In this document: positions 1-8,727 of the stretch, piece by piece | How the letters are laid out: every line of letters starts with the position of its first letter | Numbering within the stretch: position 1 is the stretch's first letter | NCBI RefSeq assembly: GCF_002933465.1 | Contig: NZ_PSZE01000003.1 | Coordinates: forward strand, 248,001 to 312,000 | Direction: 5' to 3' | DNA from: Nocardia nova | GTDB lineage: Bacteria; Actinomycetota; Actinomycetes; Mycobacteriales; Mycobacteriaceae | Length of the DNA: 64,000 nt | Notes under the pieces: generated by a model | Database searches by the model: none | What the model was told of the DNA's origin: nothing | The model's input: the letters and a program-made list of their open reading frames with translations, nothing else | Position numbers and translations under genes: made by a program

Positions 1-3000
1 GGGCGCGTCCCGCGGCGGTGTGGCGGTCGGCGAGGTACGGCCCGGTGAGTCGGGCGTCGCCTCCGGATCGCGTCCCTTCGGTGCGGGCGGAACCTCACGA
101 ACCTGCGGGCCGTCCCCGAGATTGACCGCGATCGAGGTCGGTCGCGCGGGCAGTGCGCCCATCGGTGGGGTGACCTCGAGGCCGGTCACCAGTTCCGGTC
201 GCGGAAGCTGAATCGTCAGTGTCGGTTTGGCGCCGGTGCGACTGCGCACGGTGTCCTCGGGCGCGATCCAGCTGGTACGTGGATCGCCGTCGGTCGCCGC
301 GAAGGCCGAACCGCGCAGATCGCCGACATCGGCCTTGCCGCGGGCGATGGGCCGCTCCGGATCGGTCAGCAGGCCTTCCAGCGCCGGGCCCTGCCGGGTG
401 CGCAGCGTCAGCCGCGGTGCGGCCGTCACCGGGTCCGGGACACCGAGAGTGCGTTCGAAGGCGCCCGGCTCCTCGGCCGGCAGCGCGAGGCCCTTACTGC
501 AGCGCACCCGATCCGGCGCGTCGAAACATCCGCTGCGGCCGGGGAATTCTTGCCCGAGGTTCCAGCCGCGCACCGGCGTTCCGGCCGGAACGGGCGGTAG
601 CACCGCGCGGTGCCGAATCGTCACGGGTGTCGGCGCGTCACGGTTCGAATAGTCGAACAGCTGAACTTCGCTGATACCGAATTGGCCGCCGCCGGTACCG
701 TTCTCGGTGCGGGTCGCGGTGATGGTGAGCCAGTCGGTACGGCCCGGCGGCAACGAAACCGACACCGGCGCACCTGGTTCCGATATCCGTGCGGCCACCG
801 TGCCGTTGGCGGTGCGCACCTCGATCCACTTCACCGGGTCGCCGATCGCGGCGGGGCTCGTGGTCACCTGCAGTGCGCCGGCTTCGATGGGATGGTCGAG
901 GTCGAGTCGCAGCCATTGTCCGACAGCGTGTTCGGCGCTGGTGCTCAACCACGCGGTGCTCGGATCGCCGTCGAAGGCCGCGGCGGTCGAACTACCGGGC
1001 GCCGCTCCGCCGAGCTGAGTGGCATCGGCCGCGGAACTGGAGGCCGTGACGGTGGCGCCGGACCACTGCCCCTCCACCGGTTGGGCGCCGGGCACGGGGT
1101 AGTCGGGGACGAGGTTGTGGGTGCGACGGGCGTCGGTGGGCGCGCGCAGCGCCGAATTGTGGTTGTCCACCCGTCCGAAATCGGCCTCCCGATCCATCGG
1201 GGTATCGGTGATCGTGGTCGCGACCGGAGTCAGTCCGGCGCGCGCGGCATCGGCGGCCAGCAGCGTGGGCCCGCTCGCGCCGGAACCGCTGCGACGCAGC
1301 CGTTCCAGCACTTCGGGACCGCCCTGTACGACCGGCACCGAATTCAGCGGCACGGTCCGTGCCCCGGGGAAATTCGCGGGAGCGCCGGGGCCACTGCGGA
1401 TCTCGGCCGGTTGCCCGCGGTCGCCGCCGCTCACCCGGTAGATCTCGATCGCCGGATACGTCGGGCGCAGATCACCGTCGCCGACCAGGCCATCACCGTG
1501 GCCCACTTCGATCGGGTTGCCGAATTCGGCGACCTTGCTGATGCCGGGCGAACCCTCGATCGCCGCGTGCGCCAGCATCGGCCGGGTGGAGCGGGAGGTA
1601 TCGGGGTCGAGATCGTTGCGCAGCACCAGAATTCCGATGCCTTGATCGATCAGTGTCGGTGCGAGCCCGGTCGAGGGCCGGCCGTCGGCGATCAGCCGCT
1701 GCACCGAATCCATCGCCCGGATCGCGCCCGGCGGCGTGAGCGGCACGGCATCACGCACCGCCCACGGCGTGCGGGCCAGGGCCTGCAGTGGTTCGTCGCG
1801 GGTCAGGCCCCAGATCTGACTGCCGAACGGCGCTCCGGGCACCACCAGCGCCCGGGTGTCGGAAGCATTGCGCGCCAGCCAGTCGGCGGTCTGCTGCCAG
1901 TAGGCCGGCACCTTGTCGTAGGCGCCGCGCGGGGCGAGTTTGCCGGTCCATGCCAGCGAGGTCGACAGCGCCAGCGCGGCCAGCAGCAGCGCCGCCACCG
2001 CGACCATCCGATTGCGTTCGGGATGCGCGAAGGCGCTGCGCCACACCGGCATCGGCACCGTGGCGGGCAGCGGCACCCGTCGCAGCAGATGGGCGAGCCC
2101 GATCACCAGCGGGATCCGGATCAGTGGTTCCAGCTTGTGCACATTGCGCAGCGGGGCGCCGCCGGAATCCAGGAAGATCCGCACGGATTCGGCGAACGGC
2201 CCACCGAGCTGTCCGGCGTATCCGGCGCAGATGCCGACCAGGCCGGCGATCAGCACGAGCGTGAACCGTCCGCGCCCCGGCATCGATCGCAGCGCCAGCC
2301 CGGCCATTCCGGCCGCCGCGAGCACTCCGGTCGCCAGCACTGCCGCGGGCTGGGTGACCAGCACCGCACCCGCGATCCGCTCCGGTGAGACGTACGGCGT
2401 CCAGCTGTCGGTGCCGCGCAACACCTCACCCAGTGACGCCCACTGGGTGGTCACGCCGGAGGATTCGATGTAGTCCAGGAACGGCGGGCTCACCTTGCCG
2501 AGCACCAGCAGCGGCACCACCCACCAGAAGGTGCCCAGGATCAGCAGCGGAATCCAGGCTCGGGTGAACCGCCACCAGGTGCGATTCGGGCGATACGATG
2601 CCCACCACAGTGCCGCGGGCAGAAAGGCGGCCACGGTCGCGACCGCGTTGACCGACCCCATCAGCGCCAGCGCGAGGGCGCTCGCCGCCGGCGAGGTCGC
2701 ACCTCGCATCGATACCGATTCGGCGGTCGGCCGGTGCGGCAGCAGTCGCCGCCATCCGGACCGGGCGGCATGGATTCGCGGCATCCCGGCCACGCCCAGG
2801 GCCGCCGGTGCGAGCAGCACCCAGGGAGCCAGCATCATCGGCAGGGTTTCCGAGGAGATGGATCCGAGCGTGGTCAACACCCGCGGCGACAGCGCGAACG
2901 TGACCGCCGCGATCACCCGGGAGCCACGGGTGCCGATGCCCAGCACCTCGCACAGCCGGACGATGCCCCAGAAGCCGGCGAGAATCAGCAGCGCCCACCA

Positions 3001-3339
3001 GATCCGCTGCGTCACCCACGCCGGAAGGCCCAGCACATGGCCCAGCGAGAAGAAGGCGCCGTGCGGGAAGAAATATCCGTACGCCTGGTTCTGCACCTGG
3101 CCCATCGGCGCCTGACTGCTCCACAGGTGGGCGGCACGCTGCAGGAATCCGACCGGATTCTGGGCGAGGTCGTATTTGGTGTCGGCGACGGTATTGCCGG
3201 GCGCCTGCAGAAAGGTCAGCAGGAAGGCGGCGAGAACGGTACCGGCGAACCAACGCCGGCCCAGTGGTGCGGTGGCCGAGGAAAGAGAGTCGGCGGAAGG
3301 GGCAGCGGCGGGCGCAGCGTCAGCGCGCGCCGTACTCAA
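1..3339 (-). CDS. aftD: Alpha-(1->3)-arabinofuranosyltransferase AftD, C-terminus cut by window edge
   Basis: A long minus-strand frame, open from about 3339 to the window edge, encodes more than 1,100 residues. Near the N-terminus is a GT-C-like membrane start with the motifs NTVADTKYDLAQNPVGF and QVQNQAYGYFFPHGAFF, which closely match mycobacterial AftD. Hydrophobic segments continue to about position 2000. The distal part (about 1000-1) is soluble and looks like repeated F5/8-type C carbohydrate-binding modules (for example AWLSTSAEHAVGQWLRLD). AftD adds alpha-1,3 arabinofuranose to arabinogalactan and lipoarabinomannan at the membrane's outer face. I chose a TTG at 3339, overlapping the DUF2613 gene by 20 bp, because no in-frame ATG precedes the conserved start; the exact start is uncertain. 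Mycobacterial AftD is about 1,400 residues, so roughly the last fifth lies outside. Confidence 0.9.
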   Translation of the reverse strand, partial: MSTARADAAPAAAPSADSLSSATAPLGRRWFAGTVLAAFLLTFLQAPGNTVADTKYDLAQNPVGFLQRAAHLWSSQAPMGQVQNQAYGYFFPHGAFFSLGHVLGLPAWVTQRIWWALLILAGFWGIVRLCEVLGIGTRGSRVIAAVTFALSPRVLTTLGSISSETLPMMLAPWVLLAPAALGVAGMPRIHAARSGWRRLLPHRPTAESVSMRGATSPAASALALALMGSVNAVATVAAFLPAALWWASYRPNRTWWRFTRAWIPLLILGTFWWVVPLLVLGKVSPPFLDYIESSGVTTQWASLGEVLRGTDSWTPYVSPERIAGAVLVTQPAAVLATGVLAAAGMAGLALRSMPGRGRFTLVLIAGLVGICAGYAGQLGGPFAESVRIFLDSGGAPLRNVHKLEPLIRIPLVIGLAHLLRRVPLPATVPMPVWRSAFAHPERNRMVAVAALLLAALALSTSLAWTGKLAPRGAYDKVPAYWQQTADWLARNASDTRALVVPGAPFGSQIWGLTRDEPLQALARTPWAVRDAVPLTPPGAIRAMDSVQRLIADGRPSTGLAPTLIDQGIGILVLRNDLDPDTSRSTRPMLAHAAIEGSPGISKVAEFGNPIEVGHGDGLVGDGDLRPTYPAIEIYRVSGGDRGQPAEIRSGPGAPANFPGARTVPLNSVPVVQGGPEVLERLRRSGSGASGPTLLAADAARAGLTPVATTITDTPMDREADFGRVDNHNSALRAPTDARRTHNLVPDYPVPGAQPVEGQWSGATVTASSSAADATQLGGAAPGSSTAAAFDGDPSTAWLSTSAEHAVGQWLRLDLDHPIEAGALQVTTSPAAIGDPVKWIEVRTANGTVAARISEPGAPVSVSLPPGRTDWLTITATRTENGTGGGQFGISEVQLFDYSNRDAPTPVTIRHRAVLPPVPAGTPVRGWNLGQEFPGRSGCFDAPDRVRCSKGLALPAEEPGAFERTLGVPDPVTAAPRLTLRTRQGPALEGLLTDPERPIARGKADVGDLRGSAFAATDGDPRTSWIAPEDTVRSRTGAKPTLTIQLPRPELVTGLEVTPPMGALPARPTSIAVNLGDGPQVREVPPAPKGRDPEATPDSPGRTSPTATPPRDAP

Positions 3340-3490
3340 CGTTGTTCAACAGCGATGACGACGCGTCGCCACTGCGATCCACCTCGGGTCGCGTATTCTG
3401 CGCTGTCGCCGTCACGACAATGAATACCGCGATCACACCGAGCAGCGCTCCGGCGACGGCGCTCGCAACCCCCGGGACGGCAAACTTCAT
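3320..3490 (-). CDS. DUF2613 small secreted/membrane protein (Rv0236A-like)
   Basis: This 56-residue protein begins MKFAVPGVASAVAGALLGV and has one hydrophobic segment (about residues 8-30), followed by a short polar tail ending VEYGAR. It belongs to the DUF2613 family, whose M. tuberculosis member Rv0236A also sits directly upstream of aftD. Its function is not established; conserved adjacency and overlap with aftD suggest a role at the arabinan-synthesising membrane machinery. The ATG at 3490 is the natural start because the conserved family N-terminus begins there; longer in-frame extensions upstream are not protein-like. Confidence 0.85.
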   Translation of the reverse strand: MKFAVPGVASAVAGALLGVIAVFIVVTATAQNTRPEVDRSGDASSSLLNNVEYGAR

Positions 3491-3594
3491 CGCGTACTCC
3501 CAACATCGACACAGGCGTCTTGCGAGCCAACCTACAACATGGACGCGCCCCGGGAGGCACGCAGCACGACAACCCGCCGGGCGAGCAGCTGCGA

Positions 3595-4695
3595 TCAGCT
3601 CGGCTGGTCCGGTACCGGGCAGGCCAGCCCGTTCAACAGAGTGCGCAGTTTCGCCGTCGTCTCGTCGAGTTCGGTGCGCGGGTCGGAGGCCGCCACGATG
3701 CCGCCGCCGCCGTAGGCCTGCACGGTGCGTCCGTCCGCGGACAATTCGGCGCAGCGGATCGCGACCACCCATTCACCGTCGCCGCGCGCATCGCACCAGC
3801 CGACCGCACCGCCGTAGAAATCGCGCGGCTCCTCGTACGCGGTGATGGTCCGCAGGGCGAGGTCGGTGGGGGTGCCACAGACCGCGGGCGTGGGATGCAG
3901 CAGCAGGGCCAGGTCGAGCGCGGTGGTGGCGGGATCGCGCAGGCGTCCGGTGATGGGTGTCGCCAGATGCCAGACCTCGGCGGTGTTGATCAGCTCGGGG
4001 CCGTCGGGGATCGCGAGTTCGGCGCAAACGGGGGCGAGTTGTTCCCGGATCCACTCGATGACGAAGGCGTGTTCGTCGCGATTCTTGGTATCGGACAACA
4101 ACTCCCGCGATCGTTCGGTATCGAGGGCGGGATCGGCATGCCGGGGCAGCGTTCCGGCCAGCGGACGCAGCGTGACCGTGTCACCGTGCCGGGCGACCAG
4201 CACCTCCGGTGTGGCGCCGACCAGGTGCGCGCCGGTCCGGCCGGCGGGGGTCAGATCGACGGCGAAGACGTTGGCCCGAGGATGGCGAACCAGCAGATGC
4301 GCGGCGACCACCTCGGGCGCGAGCGGCTGCTCGGCCTCGGCGATCAGCGAGCGCGCGGCGACCACCTTGCGTAACGGCTGCGCCGGATCCGACAACTGCT
4401 CCACCAGTTTCGTCACCCGAGCCACATGCTCTGCCGGACTGGGAATTTCCGCGACGACCCGAACCTCGGGCAGCGGTGGAACGGCGGCCGGACGCCACGG
4501 GCCCGCACTGTGCCGGGCCCGCTGCGGCTCACACAGCGCGGCGGCCTCGCCCGGGTCGAACGCGAGCGCGCCGACGATCAGTTCCGCCGCACCGTCGCGC
4601 AGGGCCGTCGCTGCCCGCCGCGCATCGTCGAATGCGCGCCGGATGCCGGTCGTGCGGACCACGCCCCCCGGTTGTGCGAGCAGAAAGCCGTCCAT
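3595..4695 (-). CDS. entC: Isochorismate synthase
   Basis: The 366-residue product belongs to the chorismate-utilising enzyme family (isochorismate synthase MenF/EntC/DhbC). It converts chorismate to isochorismate, the entry step to menaquinone or salicylate/catecholate siderophores. Recognisable blocks are KVVAARSLIAEA, the PEVLVARHGDTVTLRPLAGT region, the HAFVIEWIREQL helix, the HLATPITGRL region and the C-terminal YGGAVGWCDARGDGEWVVAIRCAEL and QAYGGGGIVAASDP blocks that form the Mg-chorismate site. Length is normal. It lies 104 bp downstream of aftD's DUF2613 partner on the same strand but is probably separately transcribed. No siderophore or menaquinone genes flank it, so the pathway served is not decided by context. 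The same chorismate pool could feed the chorismate-lyase-like gene at 35185. Confidence 0.87.
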   Translation of the reverse strand: MDGFLLAQPGGVVRTTGIRRAFDDARRAATALRDGAAELIVGALAFDPGEAAALCEPQRARHSAGPWRPAAVPPLPEVRVVAEIPSPAEHVARVTKLVEQLSDPAQPLRKVVAARSLIAEAEQPLAPEVVAAHLLVRHPRANVFAVDLTPAGRTGAHLVGATPEVLVARHGDTVTLRPLAGTLPRHADPALDTERSRELLSDTKNRDEHAFVIEWIREQLAPVCAELAIPDGPELINTAEVWHLATPITGRLRDPATTALDLALLLHPTPAVCGTPTDLALRTITAYEEPRDFYGGAVGWCDARGDGEWVVAIRCAELSADGRTVQAYGGGGIVAASDPRTELDETTAKLRTLLNGLACPVPDQPS

Positions 4696-4788
4696 AGTTT
4701 CCCGACCATAGTCGTGTGCGGAACCGGCGGCGCCAGGGTAGCGACGCAGATCTCATGTGGGCAGACTCATGCGGAGGGGGCGGCACCC

Positions 4789-5292
4789 TCACAGCTGACC
4801 GGCGAGATCGCTGACCGGTATCGGTTCCTTTCCCGGCGGCACCAGCAGAATCGGCCGATGGCAGTGTTTCAGCACCGCCTCCGCCACGCTCGAATGCAGC
4901 AGGGCGCGGATGCCGGTGGAGCCGCGCGTACCGGCGACGATGATGTCGACATTCAGCTCGTCGGCCACGTCGACGATCGCGTTCCAGATGGTCGAGGTGC
5001 ATTCGGCGGTACGTGGCTCCGCATTCAATCCGGCCAATTTGGCCAACCGTACGCCCTGCGCATTGATCTGTTTCGCGTCGACGTAGGCGATATCCTCGAT
5101 CTCCTCGTCCGGGAGCCATTCCGGCTGCATCACACCGGAAAGTCCGGACAGCCGCGCGGCCTGGCGCACCATCGGCTCCCATGCCGTGAGCACGACCGCC
5201 TTGGGCGCGGACAAAAACCGCCCCGCATATTCCACGGCCCGCTTCGCATTCTCGGATCCGTCGTACGCGATGAGCATCAAGTCGCAAGTCAT
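4789..5292 (-). CDS. Universal stress protein (UspA family)
   Basis: A 167-residue single Usp domain. It starts MTCDLMLIAYDGSENAKRAVEY, the usual first strand with Asp and the DGS turn, and ends with the family's nucleotide-loop block IIVAGTRGSTGIRALLHSS followed by the LKHCHRPILLVP strand. The ATP-binding signature of the family is G-2x-G-9x-G-(S/T). Here the third glycine is a serine (GTRG, nine residues, SS), so ATP binding is possible but not assured. Usp proteins in actinobacteria are commonly induced by hypoxia or other stress. The gene appears monocistronic, with a roughly 330-bp upstream region carrying a 13-bp direct repeat. Confidence 0.88.
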   Translation of the reverse strand: MTCDLMLIAYDGSENAKRAVEYAGRFLSAPKAVVLTAWEPMVRQAARLSGLSGVMQPEWLPDEEIEDIAYVDAKQINAQGVRLAKLAGLNAEPRTAECTSTIWNAIVDVADELNVDIIVAGTRGSTGIRALLHSSVAEAVLKHCHRPILLVPPGKEPIPVSDLAGQL

Positions 5293-5438
5293 GCCGACCT
5301 CCCGGACATCCGTGCCGTGCGCATGCGGGTTGTTCCGAAACTACCCGCGGCCCCGAGAGTACTCGCGCGATCAGCGTAAATGCGGGATGTCGATCGGTAT
5401 TCGCCGATTCGATTCCGAACCGTTCCATCCGTCGCCGG

Positions 5439-5475
5439 ATTCGGTCCGGACACGATGCGACCATTCGGTCCGGAC
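5439..5475. repeat. 13-bp direct repeat upstream of the universal stress gene
   Basis: The 13-mer ATTCGGTCCGGAC occurs at 5439-5451 and again at 5463-5475, 24 bp apart start to start. The second copy lies within a perfect 12-bp palindrome, CGGTCCGGACCG (5466-5477). It is about 150-185 bp upstream of the usp start and could be a paired regulator site. It does not match the DosR box I know. Confidence 0.5.
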
Positions 5476-5520
5476 CGGGCGGACTGTGTCCTGAACCTCA
5501 CTCGTGGCTGACAATTCGCG

Positions 5521-5539
5521 CGTGATTCACCGAATCACG
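5521..5539. promoter_or_regulatory. 19-bp perfect inverted repeat, possible operator
   Basis: CGTGATTC, a 3-bp spacer ACC, then GAATCACG: perfect 8-bp arms. It lies in the 339-bp gap between the divergently oriented usp (start 5292) and the plus-strand ORF at 5632, about 90 bp upstream of the latter. Apart from this and the direct repeat I see nothing in the gap that looks coding. Confidence 0.5.
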
Positions 5540-5631
5540 TGTAACTGCTGTGATTTCCGGTATTCACTGGAACAACCGACGAACGGAGCCGGGGCACGGC
5601 GCCGGGAGATGGACAGTGAGTGAGGTGCATC

Positions 5632-6081
5632 GTGCGATTGAAAGAGATTGCTACGCCACAGGATTGGGCGGACACCTACCGGGAGCTGTTCGGATTACCC
5701 TATGTGCGCGTCACCTCGCCGGGATATGTGGTGTTACCTCTCGGCGACTCGGTCGCCGCGGTGAATACACCGGAACCGCTCGGTGCGCTGGTACTCGGTG
5801 AATTGACCGTGCGCGGGATTCCGGGGCCGGTGCTGGTGCGTGAACACCCGCCGCGTCGAACGTTTATCGCGGTATTCGACGGATATCCGGATGTGGACCG
5901 GACACTGCGATTGGAACGCTACGGCGTCGATATCGGATCCCATCGCAGCAATGTCATTCTGCCCACCGGATTCGGGCGGCACACCCATGAGGGCCGGTGG
6001 TGGGCGCGCGCGCCCCAGCGCGACGAATCGCTGCCGCTGCTCTCGGAGGTCGTGGCAGCTGTGGAGCGAACCGCCGGGTAG
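5632..6081 (+). CDS. Hypothetical protein
   Basis: A 149-residue protein starting MRLKEIATPQDWADTYRELF. It resembles the conserved actinobacterial hypotheticals distantly related to the N-terminal part of bifunctional primase/polymerase proteins. It has a VLPLGDSVAAVNTP strand, a TFIAVFDGY block and an ILPTGFGRHTHEGRWWARAP segment. I do not recognise a catalytic motif, and the primase-like Asp-x-Asp pair is not evident, so no function is assigned. GTG at 5632 is preferred to the GTG at 5620 because a GAGG element precedes it at a workable distance. It converges on the carotenoid operon, ending 43 bp from it, and has a palindromic upstream region. Confidence 0.6.
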   Translation: MRLKEIATPQDWADTYRELFGLPYVRVTSPGYVVLPLGDSVAAVNTPEPLGALVLGELTVRGIPGPVLVREHPPRRTFIAVFDGYPDVDRTLRLERYGVDIGSHRSNVILPTGFGRHTHEGRWWARAPQRDESLPLLSEVVAAVERTAG

Positions 6082-6124
6082 CGCAACCGCTACACCCGCG
6101 CGAGGCAGCGCCGCGATCGCGAGA

Positions 6125-7132
6125 CTATCGGCGAGTGCGCAGCTGGTAGCGGCGCTCGGCATAGGCCAGGTCGTCGCGCCAGAGGCGGCCCGCCGCGTGA
6201 TTGATCAGCGGGCGCAGCACCGGGAGAGCGCGGTGTGCGTGCCGGAAGCCAGGACGAGGCGAGTGTGCGATGACGGCTTCGATCACCGCGGTGCGAGGCC
6301 GGCCGTCGGGGCCCGGCCCGAGCGGGGTGGCGTGGGTTTCCACCACGCTGCCCGCGCCCTCGCCGCCGACGATGCGCATGACGATCGTGCGCGGGTCGGA
6401 ACAGGTGAACTCCGCTTCGACCGGAACGCCGAGACCGCGGGTGACGCGGAAGGTGACGGTGAGCAGGAAGCGATGATCGTCCTCGTCGCGGTGCTCGCGC
6501 GGGGGTGTCCGAGTGACATCCAGGCGCGTGAAGGAATACGGGTGGAGCCATCCGCCGTGCCACGGATCGAGCCGATTCGCGATGATGTCGCGAGGCTCGC
6601 AGATACCTGTCGATCGATTGACCGCGTGCACCGTGGTGTCGTCGGGCCGGGCGCCGACGACCGGCGCCTCGGTCGGTGTGTGCCCGCCTGCGGTGTCCAG
6701 GCGTACCCAGGCCAGCACTCCGTCGTCGAGGCAGGGGAACGGGGACCAACGCGGCCCGCCGTCGGCGCCGATCCGCAGGCCATGCCAGCGGCAGATCAAG
6801 GTGCCGTCCTCGACGCGACCGGTCGCGAGCGACGCACCGAGGTGTGGGCAAGCGCCGGGGCCGACCAGCAGCCTGCCGTCGAGGTCTCGCCAGGCGACGA
6901 TCTCGACACCGCTCACGGTCGTGCCGAACGGCCGCCCCGCGCGGATCGCGCGACTGGCCGCGAACACGTACCAGTTTCCGCCGGGCAATCTCTGTGACCA
7001 GTCCAGGGTTGCTTCGATCAGGCCGGGATCGGCCTCGCGATAGGTGGGCCGCTGTCGCGACCACTCTTCGGCGGCGAAACGCCGCAGCGGAAGATTTTTC
7101 ACCCTGCCGCTGAGCTGGAGCCGATGGTTCAC
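6125..7132 (-). CDS. DUF5914 protein with N-terminal Rieske [2Fe-2S] domain
   Basis: This 335-residue protein has a Rieske domain with CPHLG (C95, H97) and CRWHG (C114, H117) ligand pairs. A C-terminal region follows (LDPWHGGWLHPYSFTRLDV onward) that matches the DUF5914 family found next to carotenoid genes. It is the last gene of the carotenoid operon; its GTG start overlaps the crtU-like stop codon (GTGA), implying translational coupling. A role as a Rieske-type oxygenase or electron carrier acting on a carotenoid, for instance ring hydroxylation, is an inference from context. The catalytic mononuclear-iron motif of classical ring-hydroxylating oxygenases was not clearly identified. Confidence 0.82.
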   Translation of the reverse strand: MNHRLQLSGRVKNLPLRRFAAEEWSRQRPTYREADPGLIEATLDWSQRLPGGNWYVFAASRAIRAGRPFGTTVSGVEIVAWRDLDGRLLVGPGACPHLGASLATGRVEDGTLICRWHGLRIGADGGPRWSPFPCLDDGVLAWVRLDTAGGHTPTEAPVVGARPDDTTVHAVNRSTGICEPRDIIANRLDPWHGGWLHPYSFTRLDVTRTPPREHRDEDDHRFLLTVTFRVTRGLGVPVEAEFTCSDPRTIVMRIVGGEGAGSVVETHATPLGPGPDGRPRTAVIEAVIAHSPRPGFRHAHRALPVLRPLINHAAGRLWRDDLAYAERRYQLRTRR

Positions 7133-8727
7133 GACGGATTCCTTTCCCGGAGCGCGAGGGTGCGCAGGACGGCCGAGCGGCCACGATTGGGCACCGTCTG
7201 CAGTGAATGACCGGCTGCCTGCCACTGTTGTGCCAACGTCGAAGCCGCGATCCAACCGGTCGTCGCGGCGCGTTCCATCAGGGCCACCGGAAGATCGACC
7301 CGTATTCCGTCGCCGGCCAACATCAACCGCGGATGAGGGGTGGTGATCTCCGGCCGGGCGGCGAAATCGCCCGGCGCGAAACGGGGGCAGTCCTGGCGCC
7401 ACAGCGTGCGTTCGGCCACGACGCGCGCATGCCTGGACTCGGGGTAGATCTCGTGCAGTCGCGCGCACAGCCGGTCTCGCACCGCCTCCCGCACGGACGT
7501 GTCGGGTAGTTCGGGCGCAGCCGCATAGGCGTGCAGTTCGACGACGCCGCCGCCCCGTTGCCGGGCCCATCGGGCAGCAGCGCTTTCGTAGCGATCGACG
7601 ACACTGATGTTGTCGATCGGGCTGAGGTTGCCCGTGGCGAGGAAGCTGGGCCGGTCGCGGCGCAACGGCCGGTCCAGCCAGAGCCGATGGACGACGAAGG
7701 CCGGGGCGAGCGCCAAGGCGGCGACTCGCTCGCGCCATTCGGCAGTACCCAATGCCGGCGACGCGGCGACGATGTCGCGCAGACCGGCCACGTCGGCGGC
7801 GAGTACGACGGCATCGGCGAACAGACCGGACCCGGTGTCGGTGTGCAGCCGGAAACCAGGGCCGTCGGTATCGATTCGGGTGACCCTGACGCCGGTGTGG
7901 AAATCGACACGGCCGGGGCGTCCGGTGACGTGCGGCGCGGTGAGATGGTCCCGCAGCGGATTCCACAGGCCCACATCGAAATTGTCCCGAATCGTGTCGA
8001 AGACCAAACCCTCGCTGGAGCCCAGGAAGTAGATGTGGAACATCGTCGCCAGTTCGGCTGCCGACATCTGCTGAGGAGCGGCGAAGAAGCTGCGAGAAAA
8101 GACGTCGAAGGCCAGATGACGCGCGGCAACCGGAAAATTGATGCGCCGCAGGAAGGTATCGGCGTCCAGGTCGTCGAGTTGCCGATAGATCCACGGCACC
8201 GACACGGCGGCCAATGGTGCCGCCGCGCAGGGGTCCATCCGGATCAGGTCGCGCAGCCGGAACGTAGGACTGCGCAACGCGAACGCCACCGCGTTCCAGG
8301 GAGGGGTGCGCGGCAGATGCCGGAAACCGTCCCGGCGGCCCTGCGCGTCGATCAGCGGATAGTCGTCGACACGTTGCCATCTGGTCAGCCCGGGATCGCT
8401 GCGCGACAACAGCTTTCGCAAATTGTAGTACTGCGGAAAGAAGGCGTGGAAACCTCGGTTCATGGCGAGCGCGGTGCCGTCGGGCAGCGTCTCGGTCCAT
8501 CCGCCGACGCGTCCCCCGAGATATCGTTCGCGTTCGATCACATCGACTCGAAATCCCCGTTCGGCCAGGCCCGTGGCCGCGGCCAGGCCCGCGATCCCCG
8601 CGCCCACCACCGCCACTCGTGGTCGCGGCTGGCCGCCCTCGCCGACATCCATCCGTCCCGGCGCGGCCGGGAGCCGAACCCGCCGCGGATCCCGCCCCAG
8701 CCCGTCGTGAGCCGACCGGGTTCTCAT
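7129..8727 (-). CDS. crtU: FAD-dependent carotenoid ring desaturase/methylase, CrtU-like
   Basis: The 532-residue protein has an N-terminal FAD fold (VAVVGAGIAGLAAA, glycines at about 42-47; then VIERERYLGGRVGGW). The characteristic NRGFHAFFPQYYNLRKLL block separates CrtU-type enzymes (isorenieratene/chlorobactene synthases) from phytoene desaturases. The C-terminus carries the RLMLAGDGIRVDLPVALMER dinucleotide-binding block. CrtU converts the beta-ionone ring to an aromatic phi or chi ring by desaturation and methyl migration. It lies between crtYd (ATGA overlap) and the DUF5914 gene (GTGA overlap), as expected for aromatic carotenoid clusters. The main alternative is another carotenoid amine-oxidase-fold desaturase, but the GFHAFF motif favours CrtU. 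Confidence 0.82.
   Translation of the reverse strand: MRTRSAHDGLGRDPRRVRLPAAPGRMDVGEGGQPRPRVAVVGAGIAGLAAATGLAERGFRVDVIERERYLGGRVGGWTETLPDGTALAMNRGFHAFFPQYYNLRKLLSRSDPGLTRWQRVDDYPLIDAQGRRDGFRHLPRTPPWNAVAFALRSPTFRLRDLIRMDPCAAAPLAAVSVPWIYRQLDDLDADTFLRRINFPVAARHLAFDVFSRSFFAAPQQMSAAELATMFHIYFLGSSEGLVFDTIRDNFDVGLWNPLRDHLTAPHVTGRPGRVDFHTGVRVTRIDTDGPGFRLHTDTGSGLFADAVVLAADVAGLRDIVAASPALGTAEWRERVAALALAPAFVVHRLWLDRPLRRDRPSFLATGNLSPIDNISVVDRYESAAARWARQRGGGVVELHAYAAAPELPDTSVREAVRDRLCARLHEIYPESRHARVVAERTLWRQDCPRFAPGDFAARPEITTPHPRLMLAGDGIRVDLPVALMERAATTGWIAASTLAQQWQAAGHSLQTVPNRGRSAVLRTLALRERNPS

Noticed and set aside
610..2388. A 592-residue plus-strand open frame opposite aftD
   Set aside because: It is rich in Arg, Gly and His with no recognisable domain, and lies antisense to the aftD frame, whose translation matches the family. 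High GC keeps the antisense frame open.
5466..5477. CGGTCCGGACCG considered as a DosR box for the universal stress gene
   Set aside because: It lacks the GGGACT/AGTCCC arms and spacing of the DosR consensus I know.
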